Shown: positions 15,224-23,245 of the stretch, in pieces
How the letters are laid out: every line of letters starts with the position of its first letter
Numbering within the stretch: position 1 is the stretch's first letter
NCBI RefSeq assembly: GCF_000204195.1
Contig: NZ_AFBG01000024.1
Coordinates: forward strand, 157,810 to 221,809
DNA from: Acidovorax radicis N35
GTDB taxonomy: Bacteria; Pseudomonadota; Gammaproteobacteria; Burkholderiales; Burkholderiaceae_C
Reading direction: 5' to 3'
DNA length: 64,000 bases
Program-made: the position numbers and the translations under genes
The notes under the pieces: generated by a model
What the model was told of the DNA's origin: nothing
The model's input: the letters and a program-made list of their open reading frames with translations, nothing else
The model's database searches: none

Positions 15224-16345
15224 ATGAGACTCACACAATGGCTTCGCAAAGGCGCCACCCTCGCCGCAGTCTTCGCAATGGTGGGCGGAGCCCAGGGCCA
15301 GATCCTTATCGGCCAGACGGTGGGCATCACGGGCTCGGCGGCAGCCACGGTGGCCGAATCGATGCAGGGCGCGGCGCTGTACATCGACCACATCAATGCC
15401 CGGGGCGGCGTCGGCGGCCAGAAGGTGGAGATCGTGTCGCTGGACGACAAATTCGACCCCAAGCTGACCCTGCAAAACACCCGCACCCTCATTGAGGAAA
15501 AAGGGGTGATCGGGCTGTTCATGACGCGCGGCACCCCCCACACCCAGGGCATCATGCCGCTGCTGGAGCAGCACGGCGTGCCGCTGGTGGGCCCCTCCAC
15601 CGGAGCCATGGTTCTGCATCAGCCCGTGCACAAATACGTCTTCAACGTGCGGGCGCCCTACCAGCGCGAGGTGGAAAAGGCCATCACCCACCTCAACACC
15701 CTGGGCATCAAGCGCATCGGCGTCGTGCATGTGGACGACACGTTTGGCGCTGACGGGCTGGCAGGGGCGCAACTGGGCTTCAAGGCCAACCAACTGGAAG
15801 CCCTCTTTATCGAGAAGTTTGACCGCGCCAAACCCGACTACAGCGCCATTGCACCCCGTGTGGCCCAAAAGCAGCCGCAGGCCGTAGTCTTCATTGGCAC
15901 CGGTGCGGCAGTGGTGGACGGCATCAAGGCGCTGCGCGCGGCGGGAGTGTCAGGGCAGATCGTGACGCTGTCCAACAATGCCTCGGGTGGTTTCGTGAAA
16001 CTGCTGGGCGACCAGGCCCGGGGGGTCGTGGTCACCCAGGTATTCCCGTCCGAGCGCTCGGTGAACTACCCGGTGGTCAAGGAGGCCATGGAGCTGGCCC
16101 GCGCCAAGAACATTTCTGATCTCACACCCGCCATGGTGGAAGGCTTCGTCAGCGCCAAGGTGCTGGTGGAGGGCATCAAGCGCGCCGGCCCCAAGCCAGA
16201 CCGTGCCAAGCTGCACGCAGGCCTGGAAAGCATCAAAAAATGGGATCTGGGCGGGGTGGAGCTGAGCTACAGCGCCACGGACCACAGCGGTCTGGTGTTT
16301 GCCGACCTTTCCATCATCGGGAGTGACGGCCGCTTCAAGAGATGA
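15224..16345 (+). CDS. Periplasmic binding protein, branched-chain amino acid ABC type (copy 2)
   Basis: A 373-residue paralogue of the preceding gene. Long stretches are nearly identical (for example TRGTPHT, LVGPSTGAMVLHQPV, IVTLSNNASGGF and FADLSIIG near the end), so the pair arose by tandem duplication. Signal peptide MRLTQWLRKGATLAAVFAMVGGAQG|QIL. Divergence lies mainly in the central lobe, so ligands may differ. It ends in a strong terminator at 16456-16488. The 130-bp gap between the copies holds no clear terminator, so co-transcription is possible. Confidence 0.87.
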   Translation: MRLTQWLRKGATLAAVFAMVGGAQGQILIGQTVGITGSAAATVAESMQGAALYIDHINARGGVGGQKVEIVSLDDKFDPKLTLQNTRTLIEEKGVIGLFMTRGTPHTQGIMPLLEQHGVPLVGPSTGAMVLHQPVHKYVFNVRAPYQREVEKAITHLNTLGIKRIGVVHVDDTFGADGLAGAQLGFKANQLEALFIEKFDRAKPDYSAIAPRVAQKQPQAVVFIGTGAAVVDGIKALRAAGVSGQIVTLSNNASGGFVKLLGDQARGVVVTQVFPSERSVNYPVVKEAMELARAKNISDLTPAMVEGFVSAKVLVEGIKRAGPKPDRAKLHAGLESIKKWDLGGVELSYSATDHSGLVFADLSIIGSDGRFKR

Positions 16346-16455
16346 ATCCCCTCTCTCGCGCGGTGCCCGCGAGGGGATCGACGCCCGGGGTCTGCTAAGC
16401 CTCGCAAGGTGCGCAAGGAGTGGTCCGGCAGGACCGCTACATCACCATAAAAAGC

Positions 16456-16488
16456 AAAAGCCTGCAGCCTTTCGGCTGCAGGCTTTTT
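16456..16488. terminator. Strong bidirectional terminator
   Basis: A perfect 14-bp stem AAAAGCCTGCAGCC with GGCTGCAGGCTTTT and a TTTC loop, A-run on one side and T-run on the other. It serves the binding-protein gene from the left and the small membrane-protein gene from the right. Confidence 0.9.
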
Positions 16489-16522
16489 CCTTTTTCTATT
16501 GCCTGGAAGGGAGCCCGACAGC

Positions 16523-16714
16523 TTATTGCGCGCTGGCTGCGGAGGCCGGCGCAGACGCGGGCATGGTGGCGGGTGCACTGGCAGCAGACTCAGGGGCATG
16601 CACGGCATCCGCACCGTGTTTTTCACCGCCCATGTCGGCCTTGTCGCCCGCCTTGATGATCACGTACATCGACAACGCTGCAAACAGGACGAAGCCAACA
16701 ACAATCTTCCACAT
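16523..16714 (-). CDS. Small single-pass membrane protein
   Basis: A 63-residue protein. One hydrophobic helix (WKIVVGFVLFAALSMYVII, residues 2-20) precedes a short charged stretch and a low-complexity Ala/Ser/Pro tail. ATG 16714 was chosen because AAGGAG lies about 8 nt upstream; a TTG start 30 bp further out would place that site inside the gene. It lies downstream of the MHS transporter in the same direction and ends at the bidirectional terminator. No family recognised; possibly an accessory to a membrane complex. Confidence 0.65.
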   Translation of the reverse strand: MWKIVVGFVLFAALSMYVIIKAGDKADMGGEKHGADAVHAPESAASAPATMPASAPASAASAQ

Positions 16715-16820
16715 ATCAATATCTCCTTGGATGGGTTTGTTCAATCAAGGGGCCTGGAGCGCGGCGCTCTAGAACCTGTTCTTGGGTTGTACTGGGCAGC
16801 ACAAGCCCCTTGATGGAACA

Positions 16821-16850
16821 CAGGGCCCACCCCTTGCGGGGCGGGCCCTG
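16821..16850. terminator. GC-rich hairpin after the MHS transporter gene
   Basis: CAGGGCCC (16821-16828) pairs with GGGCCCTG (16843-16850), extended by CCCC/GGGG around a TTGC loop. No T-run is seen, so this may be a weak terminator or an mRNA 3' end hairpin. Confidence 0.5.
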
Positions 16851-16868
16851 CACACCGGTCAGAACCGA

Positions 16869-18530
16869 TCAGTCGTTGGCGTAGATGTCAACGTCCTTGG
16901 TTTCCTTGATGAACAGGCCACCGATCACCACGGTTGCACCCGCAATGATGATGGGGTACCACAGGCCGTTGTACATGTTGCCGGTCTGGGCCACGATGGC
17001 GAACGCCGTGGTGGGCAGCAGGCCGCCGAACCAGCCGTTACCGATGTGGTACGGCAGGGACATGGACGTGTAGCGGATGCGGGTCGGGAACATTTCCACC
17101 AGCATGGCAGCAATGGGGCCGTACACCATGGTCACCAGCAGCACCAGGTAGGTCAGGATCACGGTGACCATGACCTTGTCGATGCGGGCGGGGTCTGCCT
17201 TGGTGGGGTAGCCCGCAGCCTTCAGCGCATCGGCGACCGCCTTCTTGAACTCGCCGTCCTTCTTCTTGGCTTCATCAGCAGGCAGGCCCTTGCTGGTGTA
17301 CGAGGAGATGACCGTCTCACCGATCTTGATCGAGGCGGGCGTGCCGGCGGCGGACGTGGCGTTCTCATAGCTCACCGAAGCGCCAGCCAGAACCTGCTTG
17401 GCGATGTCGCACGAGCTGGTGAACTTGGAGGTGCCGGTGGGGTTGAACTGGAACGAGCATTCCTTGGGGTCTGCCGTCACGATCACCTGGTTCTTGGCCT
17501 GTGCTTCGGCCAGGGCGGGGTTGGCCGCCTTGGTCAGCGCGCCGAACACGGGGAAGTACGTCAGCGCGGCCAGCAGGCAACCTGCCAGGATGATGGGCTT
17601 GCGGCCAATCTTGTCCGACAGCGAACCGAACACGATGAAGAACGGCGTGCCGATCAGCAGCGACACAGCCACAAAGATGTTGGCGGTGGCGCCATCGACC
17701 TTCAGCGCTTGCGTCAGGAAGAACAGGGCATAGAACTGGCCCGAGTACCACACCACGGCCTGGCCAGCGGTCAAGCCCACGAGTGCCAGGATCACGATCT
17801 TCAGGTTCTTCCACTGGCCGAAGGACTCGGTCAGCGGGGCCTTGGAGGTCTTGCCCTCAGCCTTCATCTTCTGGAACGCAGGCGATTCGTTCATCGACAG
17901 GCGGATCCAGACCGAGATGGCCAGCAGCAGGATCGACACGATGAATGGAATGCGCCAGCCCCAGTCGCCAAAGGCTTCTTCGCCCAGAGCGGTCCGGGTG
18001 CCCAAAATCACCATCAGCGACAGGAACAGGCCCAGAGTGGCCGTGGTCTGGATCCAGGCGGTGTAGGCGCCGCGCTTGCCGTGCGGGGCATGCTCGGCCA
18101 CATAGGTGGCTGCGCCGCCGTACTCACCACCCAGCGCCAGGCCTTGCAGCAGGCGCAGGATGATCAGGATGACGGGAGCCGCCACGCCGATGGACGCATA
18201 GGTCGGCAAGATCCCCACGATGAACGTGGACAAACCCATGATCAGGATGGTGACCAGGAAGGTGTACTTGCGGCCGATCATGTCGCCCAGGCGGCCGAAG
18301 AAGATGGCACCGAAGGGGCGAACAATGAAGCCCGCTGCAAACGCCAGCAGCGCGAAGATGAAGGCCGAGCCGGCATCCAGGCCGCTGAAGAACTGCTTGG
18401 CGATGATGGCTGCAAGCGAGCCGTACAGGTAAAAGTCGTACCACTCGAAAACAGTGCCGAGCGACGAAGCGAAGATAACTTTCCTCTCTTCGGGCGACAT
18501 CGGCCGCGGTGCGGGATGAACGGTTGCCAT
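16869..18530 (-). CDS. MFS transporter, metabolite:H+ symporter (MHS) type with a large insertion
   Basis: A 553-residue inner-membrane carrier. The start region TVFEWYDFYLYGSLAAII, the GRLGDMIGRK loop and the LLQGLALGGEYGGAATYVAEHAP motif are typical of the MHS (ShiA/ProP/KgtP) family, which takes up organic acids or zwitterions with protons. Usual members have about 430 residues. The extra length is a hydrophilic block of about 118 residues (roughly 330-447) between two transmembrane helices of the C-terminal half, with two cysteines and many Ala/Lys/Ser. ATG 18530 has AGGAGA upstream; the longer frame lacks membrane-protein character. Substrate unknown. Confidence 0.88.
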   Translation of the reverse strand: MATVHPAPRPMSPEERKVIFASSLGTVFEWYDFYLYGSLAAIIAKQFFSGLDAGSAFIFALLAFAAGFIVRPFGAIFFGRLGDMIGRKYTFLVTILIMGLSTFIVGILPTYASIGVAAPVILIILRLLQGLALGGEYGGAATYVAEHAPHGKRGAYTAWIQTTATLGLFLSLMVILGTRTALGEEAFGDWGWRIPFIVSILLLAISVWIRLSMNESPAFQKMKAEGKTSKAPLTESFGQWKNLKIVILALVGLTAGQAVVWYSGQFYALFFLTQALKVDGATANIFVAVSLLIGTPFFIVFGSLSDKIGRKPIILAGCLLAALTYFPVFGALTKAANPALAEAQAKNQVIVTADPKECSFQFNPTGTSKFTSSCDIAKQVLAGASVSYENATSAAGTPASIKIGETVISSYTSKGLPADEAKKKDGEFKKAVADALKAAGYPTKADPARIDKVMVTVILTYLVLLVTMVYGPIAAMLVEMFPTRIRYTSMSLPYHIGNGWFGGLLPTTAFAIVAQTGNMYNGLWYPIIIAGATVVIGGLFIKETKDVDIYAND

Positions 18531-18660
18531 GGTGTCTAGTCTCCTGTTGGTTGTGCAGACCGCACTGCGGCGGGCTGTACGCATTCTTGGAGATGGCACT
18601 GACCACGCTCTGACGCGAAACCAACAAGACCTTGCACCAAACTGACCGCTCTCTGACAAC

Positions 18661-19359
18661 TTAGGGTGAAACCCTTGCGCCCGCTTTCAGGATGCGAGAA
18701 CCGCTCAGTTTTTTGGCGGAAAGCCCCGATGGAAGCTGACGAACCGCCTCCCAGTCCGGCCCCTCGAACCACGCGTCTCCATCCAGGTAGGCGCGCAGCA
18801 TCGGCAACCCGTCCAAGCCCCAGAACAGCTTGTCATCCACCGCGAACGCAGGCACGCCGAACACGCCCGCCGCCTGTGCAGCTTCGGTGTTGGCACGCAG
18901 CAGCGCCTTGGGCCCTTCGCTGTTCGCGTCCTGGCCCGGCCGGACCTGTTCCGACAGCGCTGCCGCCAGAGCCCCCAGGCGCCCGGCATCCAGCGCATCC
19001 TGCCCGCCCTGCCACACATGGCGCAGCACCGTACCGGCCACAAAGCGGTTGATGAAACCATCATCGCTGCAGGCCAGGGCCTGGCGCAGCAGCGGCAGCG
19101 GGTTGAACGGGTGGCGTGCTGGCATCTGCAGCGGCGTGCCTTGCGCATGGCCTAGCCAGGTCACGTGGCGGTAGGTCCACGCACGCTTGGGTGCGATGCC
19201 CGCCGGACCAGGGTTGGCATGCTGCTGGAGCAAAGCGCCCAGAAGCACGGGCTGGTAGGCCACGCTGTAGCTCAACCCCTCCAGCGCTTCAGGCAGCCGC
19301 TCGAAGGCGAGCCAGGCGTAGGGTGAAACGAAGTCAAGGTAGAAGGTGATGTGCTTCAT
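18661..19359 (-). CDS. 2-hydroxychromene-2-carboxylate isomerase family protein (DsbA/GST-kappa fold)
   Basis: A 232-residue thioredoxin-fold protein of the HCCA isomerase group, which uses glutathione to isomerise 2-hydroxychromene-2-carboxylate in naphthalene catabolism. The signature FYLDFVSPYAWLAFERLP is at residues 5-22, with the active Ser in SPYAW, and GVFGVPAFAVDDKLFWGLD is near the C-terminus. Its start overlaps the DUF1289 stop by 4 nt (ATGA), so it is the last gene of the mvaB-ybaK-DUF1289 operon. No naphthalene genes are nearby, so its real substrate may differ. Confidence 0.85.
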   Translation of the reverse strand: MKHITFYLDFVSPYAWLAFERLPEALEGLSYSVAYQPVLLGALLQQHANPGPAGIAPKRAWTYRHVTWLGHAQGTPLQMPARHPFNPLPLLRQALACSDDGFINRFVAGTVLRHVWQGGQDALDAGRLGALAAALSEQVRPGQDANSEGPKALLRANTEAAQAAGVFGVPAFAVDDKLFWGLDGLPMLRAYLDGDAWFEGPDWEAVRQLPSGLSAKKLSGSRILKAGARVSP

Positions 19360-19622
19360 GGCCGGATCTCCTGGGGGGTCACTTCGATGCCCGCGCGATC
19401 CAGCAGCTGCGCCCAGATGCCGCGGCGCAAACTGGCATCGGCGCGTGACCAGATGCGGATCTCGTCGAGCGTGCGAAAGCAGCCCTCGCAGTGGCTGCGG
19501 TCGGGCGACATGCGGCATACCGAGATGCAAGGCGAAGGCACGGCCTCGATGTTCTCGGCATCAAAATGACCTTCAGCGCTTATTTTTAGAGCGCGAGCAG
19601 CTAGCAAATCAATAGCACTCAT
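19356..19622 (-). CDS. DUF1289 protein with a repeat-encoded N-terminus
   Basis: An 88-residue protein. The DUF1289 core PSPCISVCRMSPDRSHCEGCFRTLDEI carries a CxxxC...CxxC cluster, probably metal-binding, followed by a basic C-terminal helix. The first ~23 residues (MSAIDLLAARALKISAEGHF and on) are translated from the dispersed repeat at 19559-19618 and are not part of the usual family sequence. The ATG is given by the repeat edge and overlaps the ybaK stop (ATGA); the stop overlaps the next gene in the same way. The family's function is unknown. Confidence 0.82.
   Translation of the reverse strand: MSAIDLLAARALKISAEGHFDAENIEAVPSPCISVCRMSPDRSHCEGCFRTLDEIRIWSRADASLRRGIWAQLLDRAGIEVTPQEIRP
19559..19618 (-). 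repeat. Dispersed repeat forming the 5' end of the DUF1289 gene
   Basis: The sequence TCAAAATGACCTTCAGCGCT followed by TATTTTTAGAGCGCGAGCAG and CTAGCAAATCAATAGCA matches the AGCGCTTAT-type repeat of the other copies. It is inserted so that it is translated in frame and lies beside the start codon. Confidence 0.75.
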
Positions 19623-20143
19623 GCTACAGACCCAGGTGCCACCACCTGCACCACGTCCACCACGGGCGCGCCCGTCAGGCGCTGCAGGTCGCTCGGGTGC
19701 AGCGGGAACACACTGTGCGGATGCCCCGCCGCCGCCCATACCACGTCGAATCGCAGCAGGTCCTGGTCGATCAGCGTCACGGGCGGCGTGGCGTGCGCCA
19801 CGGGCGAGACGCCGCCGATGGAAAAGCCGGTGCGCGACTTCACGAAGTCGGCATCGGCCCGGCCGATCTTGCCGCCCACATGGGCCTCGACCTTTTTCTC
19901 GTCCACGCGCCGGTCGCCGGAGGTGACCACCAGCACGGCCACGTCGTCGCTCTTGCGCCGAAAGATGATGCTCTTGGCCACCTGCCCCACCAGGATGCCC
20001 AGTGCATCGGCCGCTTGCTGCGCGGTGCGCGCAGCGTCGTCCAGCATTTGCGGCATGTGGGGGTGGTTGAGGCTTTGCAGCGCCGCAGCCACGCGCTGCA
20101 CGCCCTCGGGAAGATTCTTCAATTCAGCTCCACACACGGTCAT
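19619..20143 (-). CDS. YbaK/ProX-type aminoacyl-tRNA deacylase
   Basis: A 174-residue member of the YbaK/EbsC domain family, which hydrolyses mischarged tRNAs in trans. Visible motifs are VGQVAKSIIFR with the conserved lysine near residue 57, VTSGDRRVDEKKV, and GFSIGGVSPVAH, the family's GGxSP-type loop (about 106-114). ATG 20143 lies 20 bp after the HMG-CoA lyase stop; the stop overlaps the DUF1289 start (ATGA). Which tRNA it edits (Cys/Ala on tRNA-Pro or other) cannot be read from the sequence. Confidence 0.87.
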   Translation of the reverse strand: MTVCGAELKNLPEGVQRVAAALQSLNHPHMPQMLDDAARTAQQAADALGILVGQVAKSIIFRRKSDDVAVLVVTSGDRRVDEKKVEAHVGGKIGRADADFVKSRTGFSIGGVSPVAHATPPVTLIDQDLLRFDVVWAAAGHPHSVFPLHPSDLQRLTGAPVVDVVQVVAPGSVA

Positions 20144-20163
20144 CCTCTCTGCGCCAGGGGGCG

Positions 20164-21072
20164 CTATCCAGCTCTTTTGGTCATCAGCGCATTGGCCGCT
20201 CGGGAATTCGGTTTGCGATTCAGGAACCCACTGATGTAGGCCCCGGCATCGATGAGCTTATCAAGATCGATGCCCGTCTCGATGCCCATGCCGTGCAGCA
20301 TGTAGACCACGTCTTCGGTCGCCACGTTGCCGGTGGCGCCCTTGGCATACGGGCAGCCGCCCAGGCCCGCCACGGACGACTGGTAGTTCCACACCCCCAG
20401 CTCCAGCGCGGCCAGCGTGTTGGACAGCGCCTGGCCGTAGGTGTCGTGGAAGTGGCCCGACACATCGTCGATGCCGAAGTGCTTCAGCGTAGCTTCCAGC
20501 GCACGCTGCACCTTGCGCGGCGTGCCCACGCCGATGGTGTCGGCCACGTCCACGCGCTGCACGCCGATGCCCTGGAGCAGGCCGGCCAGGTACTCCACCC
20601 GCTCGGGCGCGATCTCGCCCTCGTACGGGCAGCCCACGGTGCAGCTCATCGCGCCGCGCACGCCGATACCGGCCGCCAGCGCCGCCTCGACCACGGGCGC
20701 AAAGCGCTCGATGCTCTCGGCGATGGAGCAGTTGATGTTCTTCTGGCTGAAGGCCTCGCTGGCCGAGCCGAAGACCACGATCTCGTCGGGCCGGTCCGCC
20801 ACCGCGGCTTCATACCCCTTGAGGTTGGGCGTGAGCACCGAGTAGCGCACGCCGGCCACGCGGTTCACGCCCTGCATCACCTCGTGGTTGTCGGCCATCT
20901 GCGGTACCCACTTGGGGCTCACGTAGCTGGTGACCTCGATCTCTTTGAGGCCCGCGTCCTGCAGGCGGTGCACCAGCGCGATCTTGACGTCGGCGGGCAC
21001 GGGCGATTTCTCGTTCTGCAGCCCGTCGCGCGGGCCGACATCGATGAGTTTGACGCGGGAAGGAATGCTCAT
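20164..21072 (-). CDS. mvaB: Hydroxymethylglutaryl-CoA lyase
   Basis: A 302-residue TIM-barrel lyase that cleaves HMG-CoA to acetyl-CoA and acetoacetate, the last specific step of leucine catabolism. Motifs: VGPRDGLQNEK at residues 11-21 (catalytic Arg-Asp), VSGHFHDTYGQAL with metal-binding HxH, and the loop signature GLGGCPYAKGATGNVATED with the catalytic Cys. ATG 21072 (MSIPSRVKLIDVG) was chosen over a long upstream frame of Arg/Gly-rich nonsense. It leads a four-gene operon with ybaK, DUF1289 and the HCCA-isomerase-like gene. Confidence 0.95.
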   Translation of the reverse strand: MSIPSRVKLIDVGPRDGLQNEKSPVPADVKIALVHRLQDAGLKEIEVTSYVSPKWVPQMADNHEVMQGVNRVAGVRYSVLTPNLKGYEAAVADRPDEIVVFGSASEAFSQKNINCSIAESIERFAPVVEAALAAGIGVRGAMSCTVGCPYEGEIAPERVEYLAGLLQGIGVQRVDVADTIGVGTPRKVQRALEATLKHFGIDDVSGHFHDTYGQALSNTLAALELGVWNYQSSVAGLGGCPYAKGATGNVATEDVVYMLHGMGIETGIDLDKLIDAGAYISGFLNRKPNSRAANALMTKRAG

Positions 21073-21264
21073 GGTGGGGCTACCTGAAAAAGAGGACGTG
21101 GAACGGGGCGGGCCTGGGCCGGCACCCGCAGCTCGCTGTGCGCGAGGCCCGGCGCCGGAGCCGGGCAGACGCCTCCCATTGTCCGGGCTTCGGCGGCGCG
21201 GCACCACCTCATATCCTGCCAGACCACTCTCCGCTCGTGCCATTGCGGCACCCCGGCGCTGCCG

Positions 21265-22176
21265 CTACGCACCAGCCCCCTCGTCCATCTCCTGGCGCAG
21301 CAGCGCCACCATCTGCACCGCCGCCAGCGACAGGCGCCGGCCCCGCAGCGTGACGAGGCCGATGGGCCGGCGCAGCGACGGCTGCTTGAGCGGTCGGGTC
21401 ACCACCTCGGGCCGGCGCACGACCTGCGCGGCCAGCTCGGGCAGCGCGCTCACGCCCAGCTGCGCGGCCACCATGGCCGCGATGGTGGCCAGGTGCTCCA
21501 CCTCGTAGCGCGGCGCAAAGCGGATGCGGTGCGTGAGCAGCGCCTCGTCGGCGTACTGCCGCACGCTGGTGCCGGCGGGCATGGAGATGTGCGGCAGGTC
21601 TGCCACATCGGCCCAGGCCAGCGCACCGCGGCCGCGCGCCAGGGGGTGGGCGCGGGCCAGCAGCAGCACGAAGCGGTCGGACGACAGCGGGGTGTAGTCG
21701 AGGTCGGCATACGCGGGGTTGGCGGCGGTGAGCGCGAAGTCCACGCGCCCTGCGCGCACCATGTCGAACGCCGGGCCCGCCAGGCTGTCGAACAGCTCCA
21801 GGTGCACGCCCGGGTGCCCGGCCGCAAAGCGCGCAAACGCGCGCGGCACCACGCCCGCCGCCAGCGACGGCAGTGCCGCCAGCGCCAGCCGCCCCACCTG
21901 CACCTGCGCCACGGCCTGCACGCGGCGCACCGTCTCATCCATCTGGTGGCGCAGAAAGCGGGCCTGCTCGGCAAACACCTCGCCCGCCTGCGTGAGCTGC
22001 ACCGTGCGCGTGGTGCGGTCGAACAGGCGCGCGCCCAGCATCTCTTCGAGCCGCGCGAGCGTGCCCGACACCGCCGACTGCGACAGGTGCATCTGCAGCG
22101 CGGTGCGCCGAAAGCTCAGCGTGTCGGCCAGCGCCAGGAACACATCGACCTCGCGGGCCGACCAATTGATCTTCAT
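21265..22176 (-). CDS. LysR-family transcriptional regulator
   Basis: A 303-residue LTTR. The N-terminal winged helix-turn-helix (EVDVFLALADTLSFRRTALQMHLSQSAVSGTLARLEEMLGARLF, residues 8-51) is followed by an effector-binding domain of two alpha/beta lobes from about residue 90. It is divergent from the dehydrogenase/BKACE/Bug genes with only 88 bp between the starts, the classical arrangement for an LTTR controlling its neighbours. Effector unknown, presumably the substrate of that pathway or a derivative. Confidence 0.92.
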   Translation of the reverse strand: MKINWSAREVDVFLALADTLSFRRTALQMHLSQSAVSGTLARLEEMLGARLFDRTTRTVQLTQAGEVFAEQARFLRHQMDETVRRVQAVAQVQVGRLALAALPSLAAGVVPRAFARFAAGHPGVHLELFDSLAGPAFDMVRAGRVDFALTAANPAYADLDYTPLSSDRFVLLLARAHPLARGRGALAWADVADLPHISMPAGTSVRQYADEALLTHRIRFAPRYEVEHLATIAAMVAAQLGVSALPELAAQVVRRPEVVTRPLKQPSLRRPIGLVTLRGRRLSLAAVQMVALLRQEMDEGAGA

Positions 22177-22212
22177 GGCCGATCAGTCTATCGAAAAATA
22201 CGTCTGGACCGC

Positions 22213-22240
22213 GCAATGCAGCCTGCCTAGACTGCATCGC
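22213..22240. promoter_or_regulatory. Inverted repeat in the LysR/dehydrogenase divergent promoter
   Basis: GCAATGCAG (22213-22221) and CTGCATCGC (22232-22240) have one mismatch in 9-bp arms and a 10-nt spacer. It lies 24 bp before the dehydrogenase ATG and 37 bp from the LysR ATG. It is a candidate LysR site, although LTTR boxes more often show T-N11-A. Confidence 0.45.
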
Positions 22241-22264
22241 AAGACAACACAAGGAGACACCAGC

Positions 22265-23245
22265 ATGGACATCAGTTCGCCGCGCAATGCACGCACGGTG
22301 GTCGTGGGCGGGGGCACCATGGGTGCGGACGTGGCCGTGGTCCTGGCCCGAGGCGGCGCCCGGGTCACGGTGGTGGACCCGCACACCGCACGGCGCGAGC
22401 TGCTCTTGCCGCACATTGCCGCAGAGCTCGACGCCGCCGGCCTGGCCTCCAGTGCAGGCCCCGTGGAGGTGTGCGCCAGCCTGCAGGACGTGGCCTGGGA
22501 CGGCGTGGTGCTGGTGGTCGAATGCATCACCGAACAGCTGGCCGCCAAGCAGCAGCTGTTTGCCGAGCTGGAAGCCATCGCCCCGGCCAGCGCGGTGCTG
22601 GCCAGCAACAGCTCGGGCTTTCCGATCAGCGCCATCGCCCAGGGCCTGCCCACCGCGCAGCGCATGCTGGGCCTGCACTTCTTCATGCCGGCGCACCTGG
22701 TGCCGCTGGTGGAGGTGGTGCTGGGCGAGCACAGCGACCCCACGCTGGGCCAGTGGCTGCACGGCTTCATGCGGCGCTGCGGCAGCGTGCCGGTGCTGGT
22801 GAAGAAGGACAAGCCGGGCTTTTTGGCCAACCGCATGCAGCATGCGCTTTCGCGCGAGGCCTTTGCACTCATCGACGAAGGCATCGCGTCGCCCGAAGAC
22901 GTGGACGCCGCCGTGCGCTTTGGCTTCGGCTTTCGCTTTCTGGCGGCGGGCCCGGTGCTGCAGCGCGACCACGCGGGCATCGAGGTGCACTGCGCGGCCG
23001 CGGCCACCATGTACCCCACGCTTTCCAACACCGACGTGCCCGCCCAGGCGCTGCGCGACCGCGTGGCCAACGGCGAGCTGGGCATGAAGACCGGCAAGGG
23101 CTTCTTCGACTGGCCCGAGGACCGCAAACGCGCCGAGCGCACCCGCTACGACACGCTGCTGCGCCAGGGCCTGGCTCTGCTGGCCAGCGAGCTGCCCGCC
23201 ATCGAGCCCGCCAGCGCACACACCACGCCGGGAGCCACGCCATGA
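22265..23245 (+). CDS. 3-hydroxyacyl-CoA dehydrogenase family protein, carnitine dehydrogenase-like
   Basis: A 326-residue NAD-dependent enzyme. The N-terminal Rossmann motif VVGGGTMGADVAVVLARGG (residues 11-29) ends in an Asp (VVDP) that selects NAD. SNSSGFPIS, GLHFFMPAHLVPLVEVV (catalytic His) and KKDKPGFLANRMQHAL are family landmarks. AAGGAG lies upstream of ATG 22265. The BKACE gene overlaps by 4 nt. L-carnitine dehydrogenase is a member of this family, and its product (3-dehydrocarnitine) is cleaved by a BKACE enzyme, so a carnitine-like 3-hydroxy acid is a reasonable substrate guess. Not proven. Confidence 0.82.
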   Translation: MDISSPRNARTVVVGGGTMGADVAVVLARGGARVTVVDPHTARRELLLPHIAAELDAAGLASSAGPVEVCASLQDVAWDGVVLVVECITEQLAAKQQLFAELEAIAPASAVLASNSSGFPISAIAQGLPTAQRMLGLHFFMPAHLVPLVEVVLGEHSDPTLGQWLHGFMRRCGSVPVLVKKDKPGFLANRMQHALSREAFALIDEGIASPEDVDAAVRFGFGFRFLAAGPVLQRDHAGIEVHCAAAATMYPTLSNTDVPAQALRDRVANGELGMKTGKGFFDWPEDRKRAERTRYDTLLRQGLALLASELPAIEPASAHTTPGATP

